Assembly (NCBI RefSeq): GCF_049608145.1
Contig: NZ_JBMYXF010000001.1
Location: forward strand, 124,001-188,000
Source of the DNA: Halocynthiibacter sp049608145
Lineage (GTDB): Bacteria; Pseudomonadota; Alphaproteobacteria; Rhodobacterales; Rhodobacteraceae
Direction of reading: 5' to 3'
DNA: 64,000 bases
Of this stretch, positions 7,535-16,600 are shown piece by piece. Position 1 is the stretch's first letter. Every line of letters begins with the position of its first letter. A program made the position numbers and the translations under genes. Under the pieces are notes generated by a model. That model ran no database searches. It was not told where the DNA came from and saw only the letters and a list, made by a program, of their open reading frames with translations.

Positions 7535-8419
7535 TCAGTTGTTTCTGATCGCCTTTTTCGCGGCCACCCGTTCCCGCCAAAGCGCAAAGACGCCGGCACC
7601 AACAACCACAACTGTGCCGATCATCACATTGGTGCGCAGGGTTTCCCCAAGAAGGGTTACGCCCAGTATGCTGACCCAGACCAGTTGCAGATAAGCAAAA
7701 GGTTGCACGGCGCTGGCTTCGGCCACGGCATAGCATTTTATCAGCAGCCAATGGCCCAGAACCCCAGAGAAACATAATGTTATCATCCAGACCCAGTCGT
7801 CACTCGCCATGGGTTTCCAGAACCAGATGCCCACCAATGTCATCGCGACGGAACCGCCAATACCTGTCCAGAAAAAGCTGATCATAGCACTGTCCTTGCG
7901 GGAGGCATATCGTGTGAGCAACCCATAGAGCGCAAACATGGCAGCCCCCAGTAGCGGAACAAGGGCCGCAATGGAAAAGACGCCACTGCCTGGTTGCAGA
8001 ATGATCAGGATACCCACAAAACCAATGGCGATGGCGATCATCCGTTTCCAGCCCACCTGTTCCCCCAGCACTGGACCGGACAAGAGGGCGACAATAAGCG
8101 GATAACAGGCAAAAACAGCGTGAGATTCGATCAGGCCAAGCCAGACGAAGGCCAGCACCGTGACACAGATTTCCGCGGCCAGAAGGACACCACGAAAAAT
8201 CTGCAGGCCAAGTTGTTCGGTTTTCAGCGCCTGGGTTAGAATGCCCTGACGTTTCGCAAGAAAAATGACAAAGGCGGCGAAGAACCAATAGCGGATCATC
8301 ACCACCATCAAAACGTTGTATTCATCAGCTAGGTGGCGCGAGAGCCCGTCTTGCACCGCAAAAACCAGGGTGGTGGCGGTCATCAGCCAGATCCCCAGGC
8401 GGGTGTTGTTTTCGCTCAT
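7535..8419 (-). CDS. DMT/EamA family transporter
   Basis: A 294-aa integral membrane protein with about ten hydrophobic segments and the internal two-fold repeat of EamA permeases. The N-terminal half starts NTRLGIWLMTATTLVFAVQD; the second half shows HWLLIKCYAVAEASAVQPFAYLQLVW, a typical EamA stretch. The substrate cannot be told; family members export amino acids, nucleosides or other metabolites. AAGGA lies about 9 nt before the start. It begins 10 nt after the mnmD stop on the same strand, so the two are probably one operon. Confidence 0.88.
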   Translation of the reverse strand: MSENNTRLGIWLMTATTLVFAVQDGLSRHLADEYNVLMVVMIRYWFFAAFVIFLAKRQGILTQALKTEQLGLQIFRGVLLAAEICVTVLAFVWLGLIESHAVFACYPLIVALLSGPVLGEQVGWKRMIAIAIGFVGILIILQPGSGVFSIAALVPLLGAAMFALYGLLTRYASRKDSAMISFFWTGIGGSVAMTLVGIWFWKPMASDDWVWMITLCFSGVLGHWLLIKCYAVAEASAVQPFAYLQLVWVSILGVTLLGETLRTNVMIGTVVVVGAGVFALWRERVAAKKAIRNN

Positions 8420-8429
8420 TTTGTGGTCC

Positions 8430-9113
8430 TTAACCTTCTGGCCTTAAAATCCCGGTGCTCATATGGCGTTTGCGGCCAAAGCCCGGCACGCGGGTCACAT
8501 CAAATCCGGCGGCGTCTAATGTGCGACGCACAAAGCCTGCTGCTGTATATGTGGCGAAAGTCCCGCCCTTTGCTGTGTTCTTTGCGACCCCGTGTAAAAT
8601 TTCTGTGGACCAGAGCTCGGGGTTCTTTGCGGGGGCGAAACCATCAAGAAACCATGCGTCTGCGAATAAATTTAACTTGGGCAATATTTCACGTGCATCC
8701 CCAATATGTATGTTTGCGACAAGCCCGGGCAGTTCGATCTGTCTGTTGCCTGCGTTCCATTGATCTAGGAAAGGTGCAGCAATGGCGTGGGCTTCGGGGA
8801 AGTGAGACAGGGCCTGATCCATTTCAGAAGCCTGCATTGGGAAGGCTTCGAAGGATGTGAAATGCAACGTGCCCGTCTGATCTGTTTCCCGCCACATCAG
8901 ATATGTCGCAAGCATGTTCAATCCCGTGCCGAAACCCAGTTCTGCGATGTGAAACCCATCGCGAAAGCGCGCGGGAAGGCCATTGCCGCCTAGGAAAACA
9001 TGACGCGTTTCCTCAAGCCCGTTGACGACGGAAAAATACGGATCATCAAAGCGGTCTGAGACAGGCACGCCATCATCACGCCAAGAGAGTTGCGGGTCTT
9101 GTGTATCTTGCAT
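8430..9113 (-). CDS. mnmD: tRNA 5-methylaminomethyl-2-thiouridine methyltransferase MnmD
   Basis: A 227-aa DUF752 protein with the SAM-binding motif ELGFGTGLN and the family opening LSWRDDGVPVSDRFDDPYFS. It corresponds to the MnmC1 half of the bifunctional E. coli MnmC, which methylates nm5s2U34 in tRNA. The start at 9113 gives the usual family N terminus; earlier in-frame codons add sequence unlike the family, and the ribosome site is weak. The FAD-dependent MnmC2-like half is the divergent neighbour 59 nt away, supporting a split MnmC pathway. Confidence 0.9.
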   Translation of the reverse strand: MQDTQDPQLSWRDDGVPVSDRFDDPYFSVVNGLEETRHVFLGGNGLPARFRDGFHIAELGFGTGLNMLATYLMWRETDQTGTLHFTSFEAFPMQASEMDQALSHFPEAHAIAAPFLDQWNAGNRQIELPGLVANIHIGDAREILPKLNLFADAWFLDGFAPAKNPELWSTEILHGVAKNTAKGGTFATYTAAGFVRRTLDAAGFDVTRVPGFGRKRHMSTGILRPEG

Positions 9114-9172
9114 CTGAGGCCCCAAAGGTGCAGAGGTGAAAGCAGGGTTTACCAATACGAAAGCACACGGAA

Positions 9173-10222
9173 ATGGCAATGGCTGATGTGACGATCTATG
9201 GCGCGGGGATTGCCGGGCTGACGCTGGCCTGGACCTGTGTGCAACGTGGTGCAAAGGTACAGGTCTGGGATAAACGTGCACCTGGCGCTGGGGCCAGCGG
9301 TGGTCTGGTCGGGGCACTTGCCCCCCATGTGCCGGAAAACTGGAACCCGAAGAAAGCCTTTCAGTTTGAAAGCCTTATGATGGCAGAACCCTTTTGGGCA
9401 GAAATCGGTGCGGCGGCGGGCATGGACCCGGGATACAGCCGGTCTGGACGTTTGCAGCCGATTTCGGATGGGGCGGCATTATTGTTGGCACGGTCGCGCC
9501 TGGAAAACGCCAAGGTTCTTTGGGAAGGACAGGCACGTTGGGATGTCGTTCAGGCTGAGAGAGCCGGGGCATGGGCCCCAAAAACCCCCAGTGGCTGGCT
9601 GATCCATGACACGCTGACTGCACGTTTGAGCCCGCGCAAAGCCTGCGCTGCGCTGGTTGCGGCAATCAAGGCGGAAGGCGGACGAATTTTGCCTGTGGAT
9701 GCGGAACCTGAACCTGAGGGCAAGGTTGTTTACGCGACGGGATATGAGGGTTTGCTGGAGTTGTCAGAAGTCTTCGAAAAACCTGTTGGAAATGGTGTAA
9801 AGGGGCAAGGGGCTTTGCTGAATTATGACGCCGGCGACGCGCCGCAACTGTTTGCGGATGGCGTTCATATTGTGCCGCATGCGAATGGAACTGTGGCAAT
9901 AGGTTCGACTTCGGAACGTGAATTTGAATCCCCTGATAGCGTAGATGAACAGCTTGATGCGGTGATCGAAAAGGCAATGAAAGCTGTTCCGGTTTTGCAA
10001 GGGGTTGATGTGGTGGAACGCTGGGCCGGTGTGCGTCCGCGTGCCAAATCTCGTGCGCCGATGATTGGTGCCGTGCCCGGTGCGCAGAATGTTTTTGTCA
10101 GCAATGGTGGCTTTAAGATCGGTTTTGGCATGGCCCCAAAGATCGCAACGATTATGGCGGATCTTGTGTTGGATGATGTCGATACTATCCCGGATGATTT
10201 TCGGGTTGAGGCAAATATTTAG
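9173..10222 (+). CDS. FAD-dependent oxidoreductase, MnmC2/DadA-like
   Basis: A 349-aa flavoenzyme of the DAO family. The N terminus has the dinucleotide-binding fingerprint IYGAGIAGLTLAW with the acidic strand end near residue 35. The C-terminal part carries RWAGVRPRAKSRAPMIG and NGGFKIGFGMAPKIA, typical of amino-acid/glycine oxidase-like enzymes. Lying back to back with mnmD, it is probably the stand-alone counterpart of the MnmC oxidase domain, converting cmnm5s2U to nm5s2U; this rests on context. An ATG two codons later (9179) has better spacing from GGA. Its stop shares TTAG with the stop of the convergent gene. Confidence 0.82.
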   Translation: MAMADVTIYGAGIAGLTLAWTCVQRGAKVQVWDKRAPGAGASGGLVGALAPHVPENWNPKKAFQFESLMMAEPFWAEIGAAAGMDPGYSRSGRLQPISDGAALLLARSRLENAKVLWEGQARWDVVQAERAGAWAPKTPSGWLIHDTLTARLSPRKACAALVAAIKAEGGRILPVDAEPEPEGKVVYATGYEGLLELSEVFEKPVGNGVKGQGALLNYDAGDAPQLFADGVHIVPHANGTVAIGSTSEREFESPDSVDEQLDAVIEKAMKAVPVLQGVDVVERWAGVRPRAKSRAPMIGAVPGAQNVFVSNGGFKIGFGMAPKIATIMADLVLDDVDTIPDDFRVEANI

Positions 10223-11025
10223 CGATATTTGGCGCTGGCTTCGACGATTAGACGACCATCTGCGCCACGCAATTGCCAGCAATCACTGAATTCGCAGAAA
10301 TCCCCGTCCTCTCCGGCGAAGAAGGGCGCTGAATTGCGCCATTCAAATCCGGCCAAATCGCCTTTTTCAGCAGCCATTTGCATCATGATCTGCGCCAAAA
10401 GCGGGCCGTGCACGACGATGCCGGGATAGCCTTCTACGTCTTGCGCATAGGGTTCATCATAATGGATGCGATGGCCGTTCAGTGTCAGGGCAGAGTAGCG
10501 GAACAAGGTTGTGGGACTGAAGATTTGAGTGACCTTGCGAATCTCGTCGACACGGGCCTGTTTTACAACCGGTTTAGGGCCATCCGGGGCGGGATCTTGG
10601 CGAAACACAAGGATCTGGCGTTCGGTAACGCAGAGCTTGTCGTTTTGCGATATATCATGCCGTATTGTGCAGAATCCCAGCGGGCCAGAGCGCCCGTTTT
10701 TCAATTGAACGTCTTCAATGGTAGAGGTTTTTACAGCTTCGTGCCCAATCAACAGCGGCGCATGAAATAGCAACGCGCCACTGGCCCACATACGACGTGG
10801 CAGACCCAGATCCGGGATGAATTGCCCTTTTGCCGTATGTCCGTCACGGCCAAGTTGGGCTTCGGCCAGGGGATCCCAGAAATAGATCTGATGCCAGAAA
10901 GGGGGCAGGGAATCACTGATCTTGGGGGTATCACCGTCACAGCCCAGGACCACATGCAAAGCCTGCGCACGGGCAGGGTCAAGTTGGCAGGAAATAACCT
11001 GCTGTTTGCCGATATTATGTATCAT
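10219..11025 (-). CDS. HTD2-like acyl-CoA hydratase/dehydratase (mesaconyl-C4-CoA hydratase family)
   Basis: A 268-aa double hot-dog protein. The N-terminal part has the family run DPLAEAQLGRDGH...PRRMWASGALLFHAPL, and the second half has ALTLNGHRIHYDEPYAQ and GYPGIVVHGPLLAQIMM, the hydratase motif region. Homologues hydrate mesaconyl-C4-CoA or act as 3-hydroxyacyl-thioester dehydratases; the substrate here is not determined. The gene diverges from the VOC gene by 62 nt and converges on the FAD oxidase with a 4-nt overlap of stop codons. Confidence 0.8.
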   Translation of the reverse strand: MIHNIGKQQVISCQLDPARAQALHVVLGCDGDTPKISDSLPPFWHQIYFWDPLAEAQLGRDGHTAKGQFIPDLGLPRRMWASGALLFHAPLLIGHEAVKTSTIEDVQLKNGRSGPLGFCTIRHDISQNDKLCVTERQILVFRQDPAPDGPKPVVKQARVDEIRKVTQIFSPTTLFRYSALTLNGHRIHYDEPYAQDVEGYPGIVVHGPLLAQIMMQMAAEKGDLAGFEWRNSAPFFAGEDGDFCEFSDCWQLRGADGRLIVEASAKYR

Positions 11026-11087
11026 AGGCGGATCATATCCCGTGACGAAGCAATTGTCAGGCGTGGATGTGATGGTATGGTGCTGGC

Positions 11088-11492
11088 ATGTCCGAAAGAC
11101 CGCAACTCACTTCGCTGGATCACCTGGTTCTGACTGTGGCCAGTCTAGAAACAACCATCGCCTTCTATGGCCGCGTGCTGGGCATGAAGGTGGACGAGTT
11201 CCAGCCGGCAGATGGATCTACACGTTATGCGTTACAGTTTGGGGCTCAGAAAATTAACTTGCACCAGGCGGGGCAGGAGTTTGAACCCCATGCACAACAC
11301 CCAAGCCCTGGGACTGCAGATCTGTGTTTTCTCAGTGGAACGGATCTGGAGGATTGGCAGTCACATCTTGTGGATCATGATGTGACCATAATCGAAGGCC
11401 CACTGCACCGAACCGGGGCTTGCGGGCCTTTGATGTCGATTTATATTTGCGATCCGGATGGCAATCTGATCGAGATTTCTAACCAGATTTAA
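11088..11492 (+). CDS. VOC family protein (glyoxalase fold)
   Basis: A 134-aa single-domain vicinal oxygen chelate protein. The opening SLDHLVLTVASLETTIAFYGRVLGM places a metal-ligand His near residue 11. FGAQKINLHQAG and IYICDPDGNLIEIS supply the second His and the terminal Glu. The pattern, including GPLHRTGACGP, matches a VOC subgroup often annotated as virulence protein, whose reaction is unknown. It converges on the FMN reductase with stop codons sharing TTAA. Confidence 0.85.
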   Translation: MSERPQLTSLDHLVLTVASLETTIAFYGRVLGMKVDEFQPADGSTRYALQFGAQKINLHQAGQEFEPHAQHPSPGTADLCFLSGTDLEDWQSHLVDHDVTIIEGPLHRTGACGPLMSIYICDPDGNLIEISNQI

Positions 11493-12028
11493 CGGATGGC
11501 TTCGGCCTTTAGGGCTTCCATCAGGGTTGTCAGGCCTTGTGCGTATCGGTCGTTGCTGAGATGCCCGTTATCGTCAAATTCGTTATGTGCACCGGCAATG
11601 CCGACTTCGGGTCCGGTCAGAAGGCGGGGTTGGAAGGGGGTCATTGCAAGGCGCAGACTGTAAGTCGCACGTGCACCACCTGCACGGCCCGCAGCGGCAG
11701 ATATGATTGCGACAGGTTTGTCTTTCCAAGGATTGCCTTCGGTACGGCTGACCCAATCAAGCGCATTTTTCAGAACACCAGACAGGGCCTGATTATATTC
11801 GGGGGTGGAAATGACGACGGCATCGGCCGCCGCGATCTGATCAGCGAGGGTCTGGACACTGGCCGGGATGCCATCAATTGCTTCGACATCACCATCGTAA
11901 AGTGGGACGTTCAAATCGGCTTCGGTAAATGACGCACCGGACAGACGCCCGGCTTCGCGGATAAGTTTACGGTTGAAAGAATCCTGACGCAGGGATCCGG
12001 AAAGACCAAGAAGAGAAAAGTCAGACAT
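11489..12028 (-). CDS. NADPH-dependent FMN reductase
   Basis: A 179-aa flavodoxin-fold reductase. The FMN phosphate loop is GLSGSLRQDSFNRKL near residues 8-22, and the FMN-binding STPEYNQALSGVLKNALDW motif lies mid-protein, both classic for the NADPH_FMN_red/ChrR family. Such enzymes reduce FMN, quinones or chromate. It overlaps the VOC gene by 4 nt at the stop codons. The small exported protein gene lies upstream on the same strand, 114 nt away, so co-transcription is possible but not shown. Confidence 0.88.
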   Translation of the reverse strand: MSDFSLLGLSGSLRQDSFNRKLIREAGRLSGASFTEADLNVPLYDGDVEAIDGIPASVQTLADQIAAADAVVISTPEYNQALSGVLKNALDWVSRTEGNPWKDKPVAIISAAAGRAGGARATYSLRLAMTPFQPRLLTGPEVGIAGAHNEFDDNGHLSNDRYAQGLTTLMEALKAEAIR

Positions 12029-12142
12029 ATGGGTTTACCTGTGCTGTGTGAACATATCTGCCCCCAGCATGGCCGGGCTGTGCGCGCAGGTAAACCTTTT
12101 CATATATACATCTATTGCGCGATTTCGCACAGAAGTTGCGAT

Positions 12143-12523
12143 TTAAGACCCGAGTAGCGTGCAGGTGCCATGTTCTTCACCAAACAGATCACCACCGTAG
12201 CTGACTTCAAATTTGCCGCTGTCCGTGTGTACCGTCAGGTTGATCGAAGAATTGTCCTTTATGTAGACATAGCTGACAGTATCGAGACCGGAAAAGATCA
12301 TGACTTCCTTTTCTTCACCGTTCATTGCGTAAGTGCCGATTTCTTCACCGGCATTCTGATGAACAGTGAAAACATGGGACAGATCTTTTTCGGAAATACA
12401 TTCGTAATGATGTCCGATGGTCAGCATGTCAGTGATTTGGTGCTCTCCGCTTTCTCCATGTTCCGCCTGCGCGTAAATAGAGCTGGGGGTGAGAGCGAGC
12501 AGTAAGAAAATTGCGCGTTTCAT
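12143..12523 (-). CDS. Small exported protein, function unknown
   Basis: 126 aa with a clear signal peptide (MKRAIFLLLALTPSSIYAQA, cut after AQA). The mature part is acidic, begins with His/Glu-rich sequence (EHGESGEHQ) and contains two Cys (YECISEKD and GTCTLLGS) that could form a disulfide. I recognise no family. The start at 12523 is preferred over a longer frame because GGGAAG precedes it and the signal peptide begins there. The CtrA-type site at 12659 lies 136 nt upstream. Confidence 0.7.
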   Translation of the reverse strand: MKRAIFLLLALTPSSIYAQAEHGESGEHQITDMLTIGHHYECISEKDLSHVFTVHQNAGEEIGTYAMNGEEKEVMIFSGLDTVSYVYIKDNSSINLTVHTDSGKFEVSYGGDLFGEEHGTCTLLGS

Positions 12524-12658
12524 GTACTTCCCTGTTTTACGATAATGGACCCTTAGGATCCGGAACTTGTTAAGTGGGTAAAAAGAAAAACCACTTATGA
12601 TTGCGAGGCTAAAAGTGAATTGAGTCAAAGTTGTGAAGAATTTTTGAAAACTAATTTC

Positions 12659-12674
12659 TTAACGTTCTGTTAAC
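12659..12674 (+). promoter_or_regulatory. Predicted CtrA-binding site (TTAA-N7-TTAAC)
   Basis: TTAA at 12659-12662 and TTAAC at 12670-12674 are separated by exactly 7 nt, the full CtrA consensus known from Caulobacter and used across Rhodobacterales. It lies 52 nt upstream of the lipoprotein gene at 12726 and 136 nt upstream of the divergent exported protein gene. It is the only perfect match I found when reading the intergenic regions. Confidence 0.55.
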
Positions 12675-12725
12675 CAGGGTTGGCTCAGGCTGTTTATGTG
12701 AAGTCACTGTCTAAGGGCGCAGATC

Positions 12726-13028
12726 ATGCAAAGGCTAAACATCTCTGTGGTGCTGAGTATGGCACTCTTGTCTGCGGCCTGTTCCGGACCCGGTGTTCGA
12801 ATGATGGGTGTTTCTGGCCAAGAAGTGACCGTAGAGGGTTCCCTGTTCACTGTGTATATCAAAGGTAATGCGGCTGAAGCGGTCCGGACAAGTTTTGAGT
12901 TCCCGGCCAGGATAAGCACCGTTTTCCCTAGGGCGCGCATCGCGATAGAACAGGTTTCCGGATGTCGCATTCCGGATGGTAACCTGCATGGTGATGCGGC
13001 CCTGATCCGGGCGCGGATTGTGTGTTAA
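12726..13028 (+). CDS. Small lipoprotein, function unknown
   Basis: 100 aa with a signal peptide ending in lipobox LSAAC (Cys19), so probably a membrane-anchored lipoprotein. The mature part is short and beta-rich (VTVEGSLFTVYIKG) and has two further Cys (VSGCRIPDG and C-terminal RIVC), which could pair. No family recognised. The lipobox decides the frame, since other overlapping frames lack it. The CtrA-type site 52 nt upstream suggests cell-cycle or motility-linked expression. It ends 6 nt from the convergent acetyltransferase gene. Confidence 0.72.
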   Translation: MQRLNISVVLSMALLSAACSGPGVRMMGVSGQEVTVEGSLFTVYIKGNAAEAVRTSFEFPARISTVFPRARIAIEQVSGCRIPDGNLHGDAALIRARIVC

Positions 13029-13034
13029 TCTAGG

Positions 13035-13487
13035 TCAGACAGGTTTTTCCATAAACAGGCTGATTGGATCATCCGGGTAATCACCAAAGGGGCCACGATA
13101 GACGTAGCCGTGATTTTCGTACAGCTTGTGGGCAGCCTTCAGGGCATCACCGGTTTCAAGCCGGATCAGGGGCAGCTTTAGATCAGCTGCAGCGTTGTCA
13201 ATATGAGCCAGCAGTTTCTGCCCCAACTGTTTGCCCCGTGCGTCTGGATCGACAAACATGGATTTTAGCTCACCATAGCCATCTTTTGCAGCAAGCGCGG
13301 CGCAGCCCATGATCGCACCGTCCACACGTGCGACGAAAAAATGGATGTCTGGCGTACACAGGGCGTCAATGGACAGGAAGTGATTGCTATCTGCGGGAAA
13401 CAGATCCTGCATTAGCGCGTGACTTTGTTGCAAAAGGCGGGTTGCTGCGGGATCTCGGGGATCACCAGTTTCAATAACAACGGACAT
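13035..13487 (-). CDS. GNAT family N-acetyltransferase
   Basis: A 150-aa single GNAT domain. Core strand FFVARVDGAIMGCAAL is followed by LKSMFVDPDARGKQLGQKLLAHI, which holds the acetyl-CoA pyrophosphate loop (RGKQLG), and the closing ALKAAHKLYENHGYVYRGPF. The acceptor substrate is not predictable from sequence. It stands alone between the lipoprotein gene (convergent) and smc (divergent, 200 nt gap in which I see no feature). Confidence 0.88.
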   Translation of the reverse strand: MSVVIETGDPRDPAATRLLQQSHALMQDLFPADSNHFLSIDALCTPDIHFFVARVDGAIMGCAALAAKDGYGELKSMFVDPDARGKQLGQKLLAHIDNAAADLKLPLIRLETGDALKAAHKLYENHGYVYRGPFGDYPDDPISLFMEKPV

Positions 13488-13687
13488 GTTTTCTCCTGTG
13501 CGGGACTAAGGAAACCTGACGTTTCCCTGTGTGTAAAAGCAACGTAGAACGTGGGAATTGCCCAAAATTCGTGCAGATCGACTGTGGAGGGCAGGCCACG
13601 GTTGAAACCGGCCATGGGTATTCTTCGTTGACTCAGCCCTGCCAGTTTCACAAGTTGGTGCACTATTAGAATCGTAACAGGCAGATT

Positions 13688-16600
13688 TTGCAGTTTTCAC
13701 GCCTTAAACTTAATGGCTTTAAAAGCTTCGTTGATCCGACGGACCTTCTGATACAGGAAGGGCTGACTGGCGTGGTCGGACCGAATGGTTGTGGCAAATC
13801 AAATTTGCTGGAAGCGCTGCGCTGGGTAATGGGGGAAAACCGGCCATCTGCGATGCGTGGCGGGGGCATGGAAGATGTGATTTTTGCTGGGGCGTCGACA
13901 CGTCCTGCACGCAATTTTGCAGAAGTTGTCCTGCATATTGATAATTCAGAACGTCTGGCACCTGCGGGGTTTAACGAAGAAGACGTGTTGGAAGTCACCC
14001 GCCGGATCACCCGGGATGCGGGCAGCGCGTATAAAGCGAACACCAAAGATGTCCGCGCACGTGATATTCAGATGTTGTTCGCTGATGCATCGACCGGATC
14101 ACATTCCCCCGCGCTTGTGCGTCAGGGCCAGATCGCGGAACTGATCAATTCCAAACCCAAAGCACGCCGCCGGATTCTTGAGGAAGCCGCTGGTATCTCG
14201 GGGCTCTATCAGCGTCGCCATGAGGCAGAACTGAAACTGAAAGGTGCTGAAACCAATTTGACCCGTGTGGATGATGTGATTGATCAGCTTGCGGCCCAGA
14301 TTGCAACGCTTGCCCGTCAAGCCCGTCAGGCAGAACGTTATCGTATTATTGGTACCGATTTGCGCAGGGCTGAGGGGCTTTTGCTGTTTCGTCGCTGGAA
14401 AGAAGCAGATGAAGCTCGTTTAATTGCAGATGCACATCTGCGCGAAGCGATTGTTCTGGCGTCACAGGCAGAAAGTCAGGTGCGCGAGAAGGCTAAGCTG
14501 CGGATCGAAGCGGATGAAAAACTGCCCCCATTGCGGGAAGAAGAAGCCATCGCAGCCGCGTTGCTGCAACGCCTGCAGGTGCAACGTGACACATTAAGTG
14601 ATCAGGAAGACAACGCCCGCCAGGTGATTGAACGGTTGGAAGCTCGGATTGAACAGCTAGTGCGTGACAAAGAACGTGAAACCGGGCTGAACCGCGATGC
14701 GGGTGAAACCATCGAACGTCTAGAGTGGGAACAGGATCAGATTGCCAAGGCGACAGATGGACATGAGGAAAAGCTGTATATCGCGGAAGACCAAAGCCGT
14801 GAAGGTGCATCCATCCTGCAAGAACGCGAAGACGATCTTGCAGAGCTGACAGAAGATGTAGCCCGTCTTGCTGCACGGCACCAGTCGGTGAACCGTTTGC
14901 TGGATGATACCCGAAAAACACTGGCGAAAAACGAAAGTGATGCACAACGTGCCCGCCAGGATATGGCATTTTCGCAGGAAGCCGAAGTTCAGGCACGAGA
15001 CAGTCTGACTATTGCATCTGACGCCCGAGAAAATGCCCAGGCCGCAGCAGAAGAAGCTGATATCTCCTTAAGTGTTGCGGACCAAGCAAGGGAAGAAGCC
15101 CAAGAACAGGAATCTGATGCCCGTGCGGAACGTTCAGAAGCAGAAGGGGAAGCCAATGCCTTGCGGGCAGAGGTGGCAGCGCTTGCGCGGCTTGTGGAGC
15201 GAGACAGAGGCGAACATGGCCAGTTGCTGGATCATGTGAAAGTGGTTGATGGTTACGAACTGGCGCTGGGCGCAGCGCTGGCGGATGATCTGAAGTCGCC
15301 TGAAATTTCTGCTGAAGATGTATCTGGTTGGGCTCTGATGCCGGGATATGATGTGACCCAGGATCTGCCTGCCGGGGCCGCTCCGCTTGGGTCGCATGTC
15401 ACCGTGCCCGATGTTCTGTCCCGTCGGATCGCACAGGTAGGGCTTGTGTCACAGGCGGATGGGCCCGATTTGCAGGCGGCTTTGTTGCCTGGGCAACGTC
15501 TGGTCAGCCGTGAAGGCGATCTCTGGCGTTGGGATGGGTTTCGTTTGGGGGCCGAGGATGCCCCGTCTGCTGCGGCAATGCGTTTGCAACAGTTGAACCG
15601 CTTGGCTGAACTGAAACGGGCCATGGAAGATGCAACACAACGTGCGGAAACTGCGGTGCAGGGGCATGAAGATCTGACGCGTCTTTTATCGCAACGTACG
15701 GAAGCAGACCGCGCTGCGCGTGAAGCGCGCAAACACGCAGATCGTGCGCTTGCGGATGCGACCCGCGCTATGTCATCTGCCGAAGCTGATTTGTCCATTG
15801 CCGGTGGCAAGCTTGAAAGCCTTGGTCTTGCGGTGGCGCGGTTTGAAGAAGAGGCTATGTCAGCGCGTCAGGCCGTTCAGGAAGCCGAGGCACAGGTGGC
15901 TGGGCTGGGTGATCTGGATGCCGCGCGGGCGTCTGTCGAAGACATCAAAATGACCGTTGAAGCGGCCCGTATGACTATGATGTCAAAACGATCCGCCTAT
16001 GAGGAACTACGCCGAGAAGGCGAAGCGCGACTGAAGCGCAAGCAGGAAATCATCAAAGAGATGTCCGGCTGGCGGCACCGTTTGCAGACTGCTGAAAAGC
16101 AATTGGCTGAAGTCGATGAACGCCGCGAAAAAACTTTGGTTGAACTGAAAGATGCGTCAACTGCACCTGATGAACTGGCGGCGAAACGCGAAGAGTTGAC
16201 GGATGCCATCGAAGAAGCGCAGGAACGACGCATAGAAGCCGCAGACTGTTTGGCGGAAGGCGAAACAAACCTGCGTGAGGTGACAGAGGCCGAGCGTACG
16301 GCTGAACGTACGGCATCGGAAGCGCGTGAAACCCGTGCCCGTGGTGAAGCCCGTTCGGAAGCTGCGCGTGAGGCGGTCAGCTATGCCGAAGAACGCATCA
16401 ATGAAGAGCAGGAATGCACACCTGCTGTTCTGCTGGAAACCCTAGAGATCGACCCGGATGCAATGCCACCCGTTGAGACGATTGAAGCTGATGTGAACCG
16501 GCTGAAACGTCAACGTGAATCGCTGGGTGCAGTGAACCTGCGGGCGGAAGAAGACAGCAAGGAGGTGCGTGAAGAACATGACGCACTTGCGATCGAAAAG

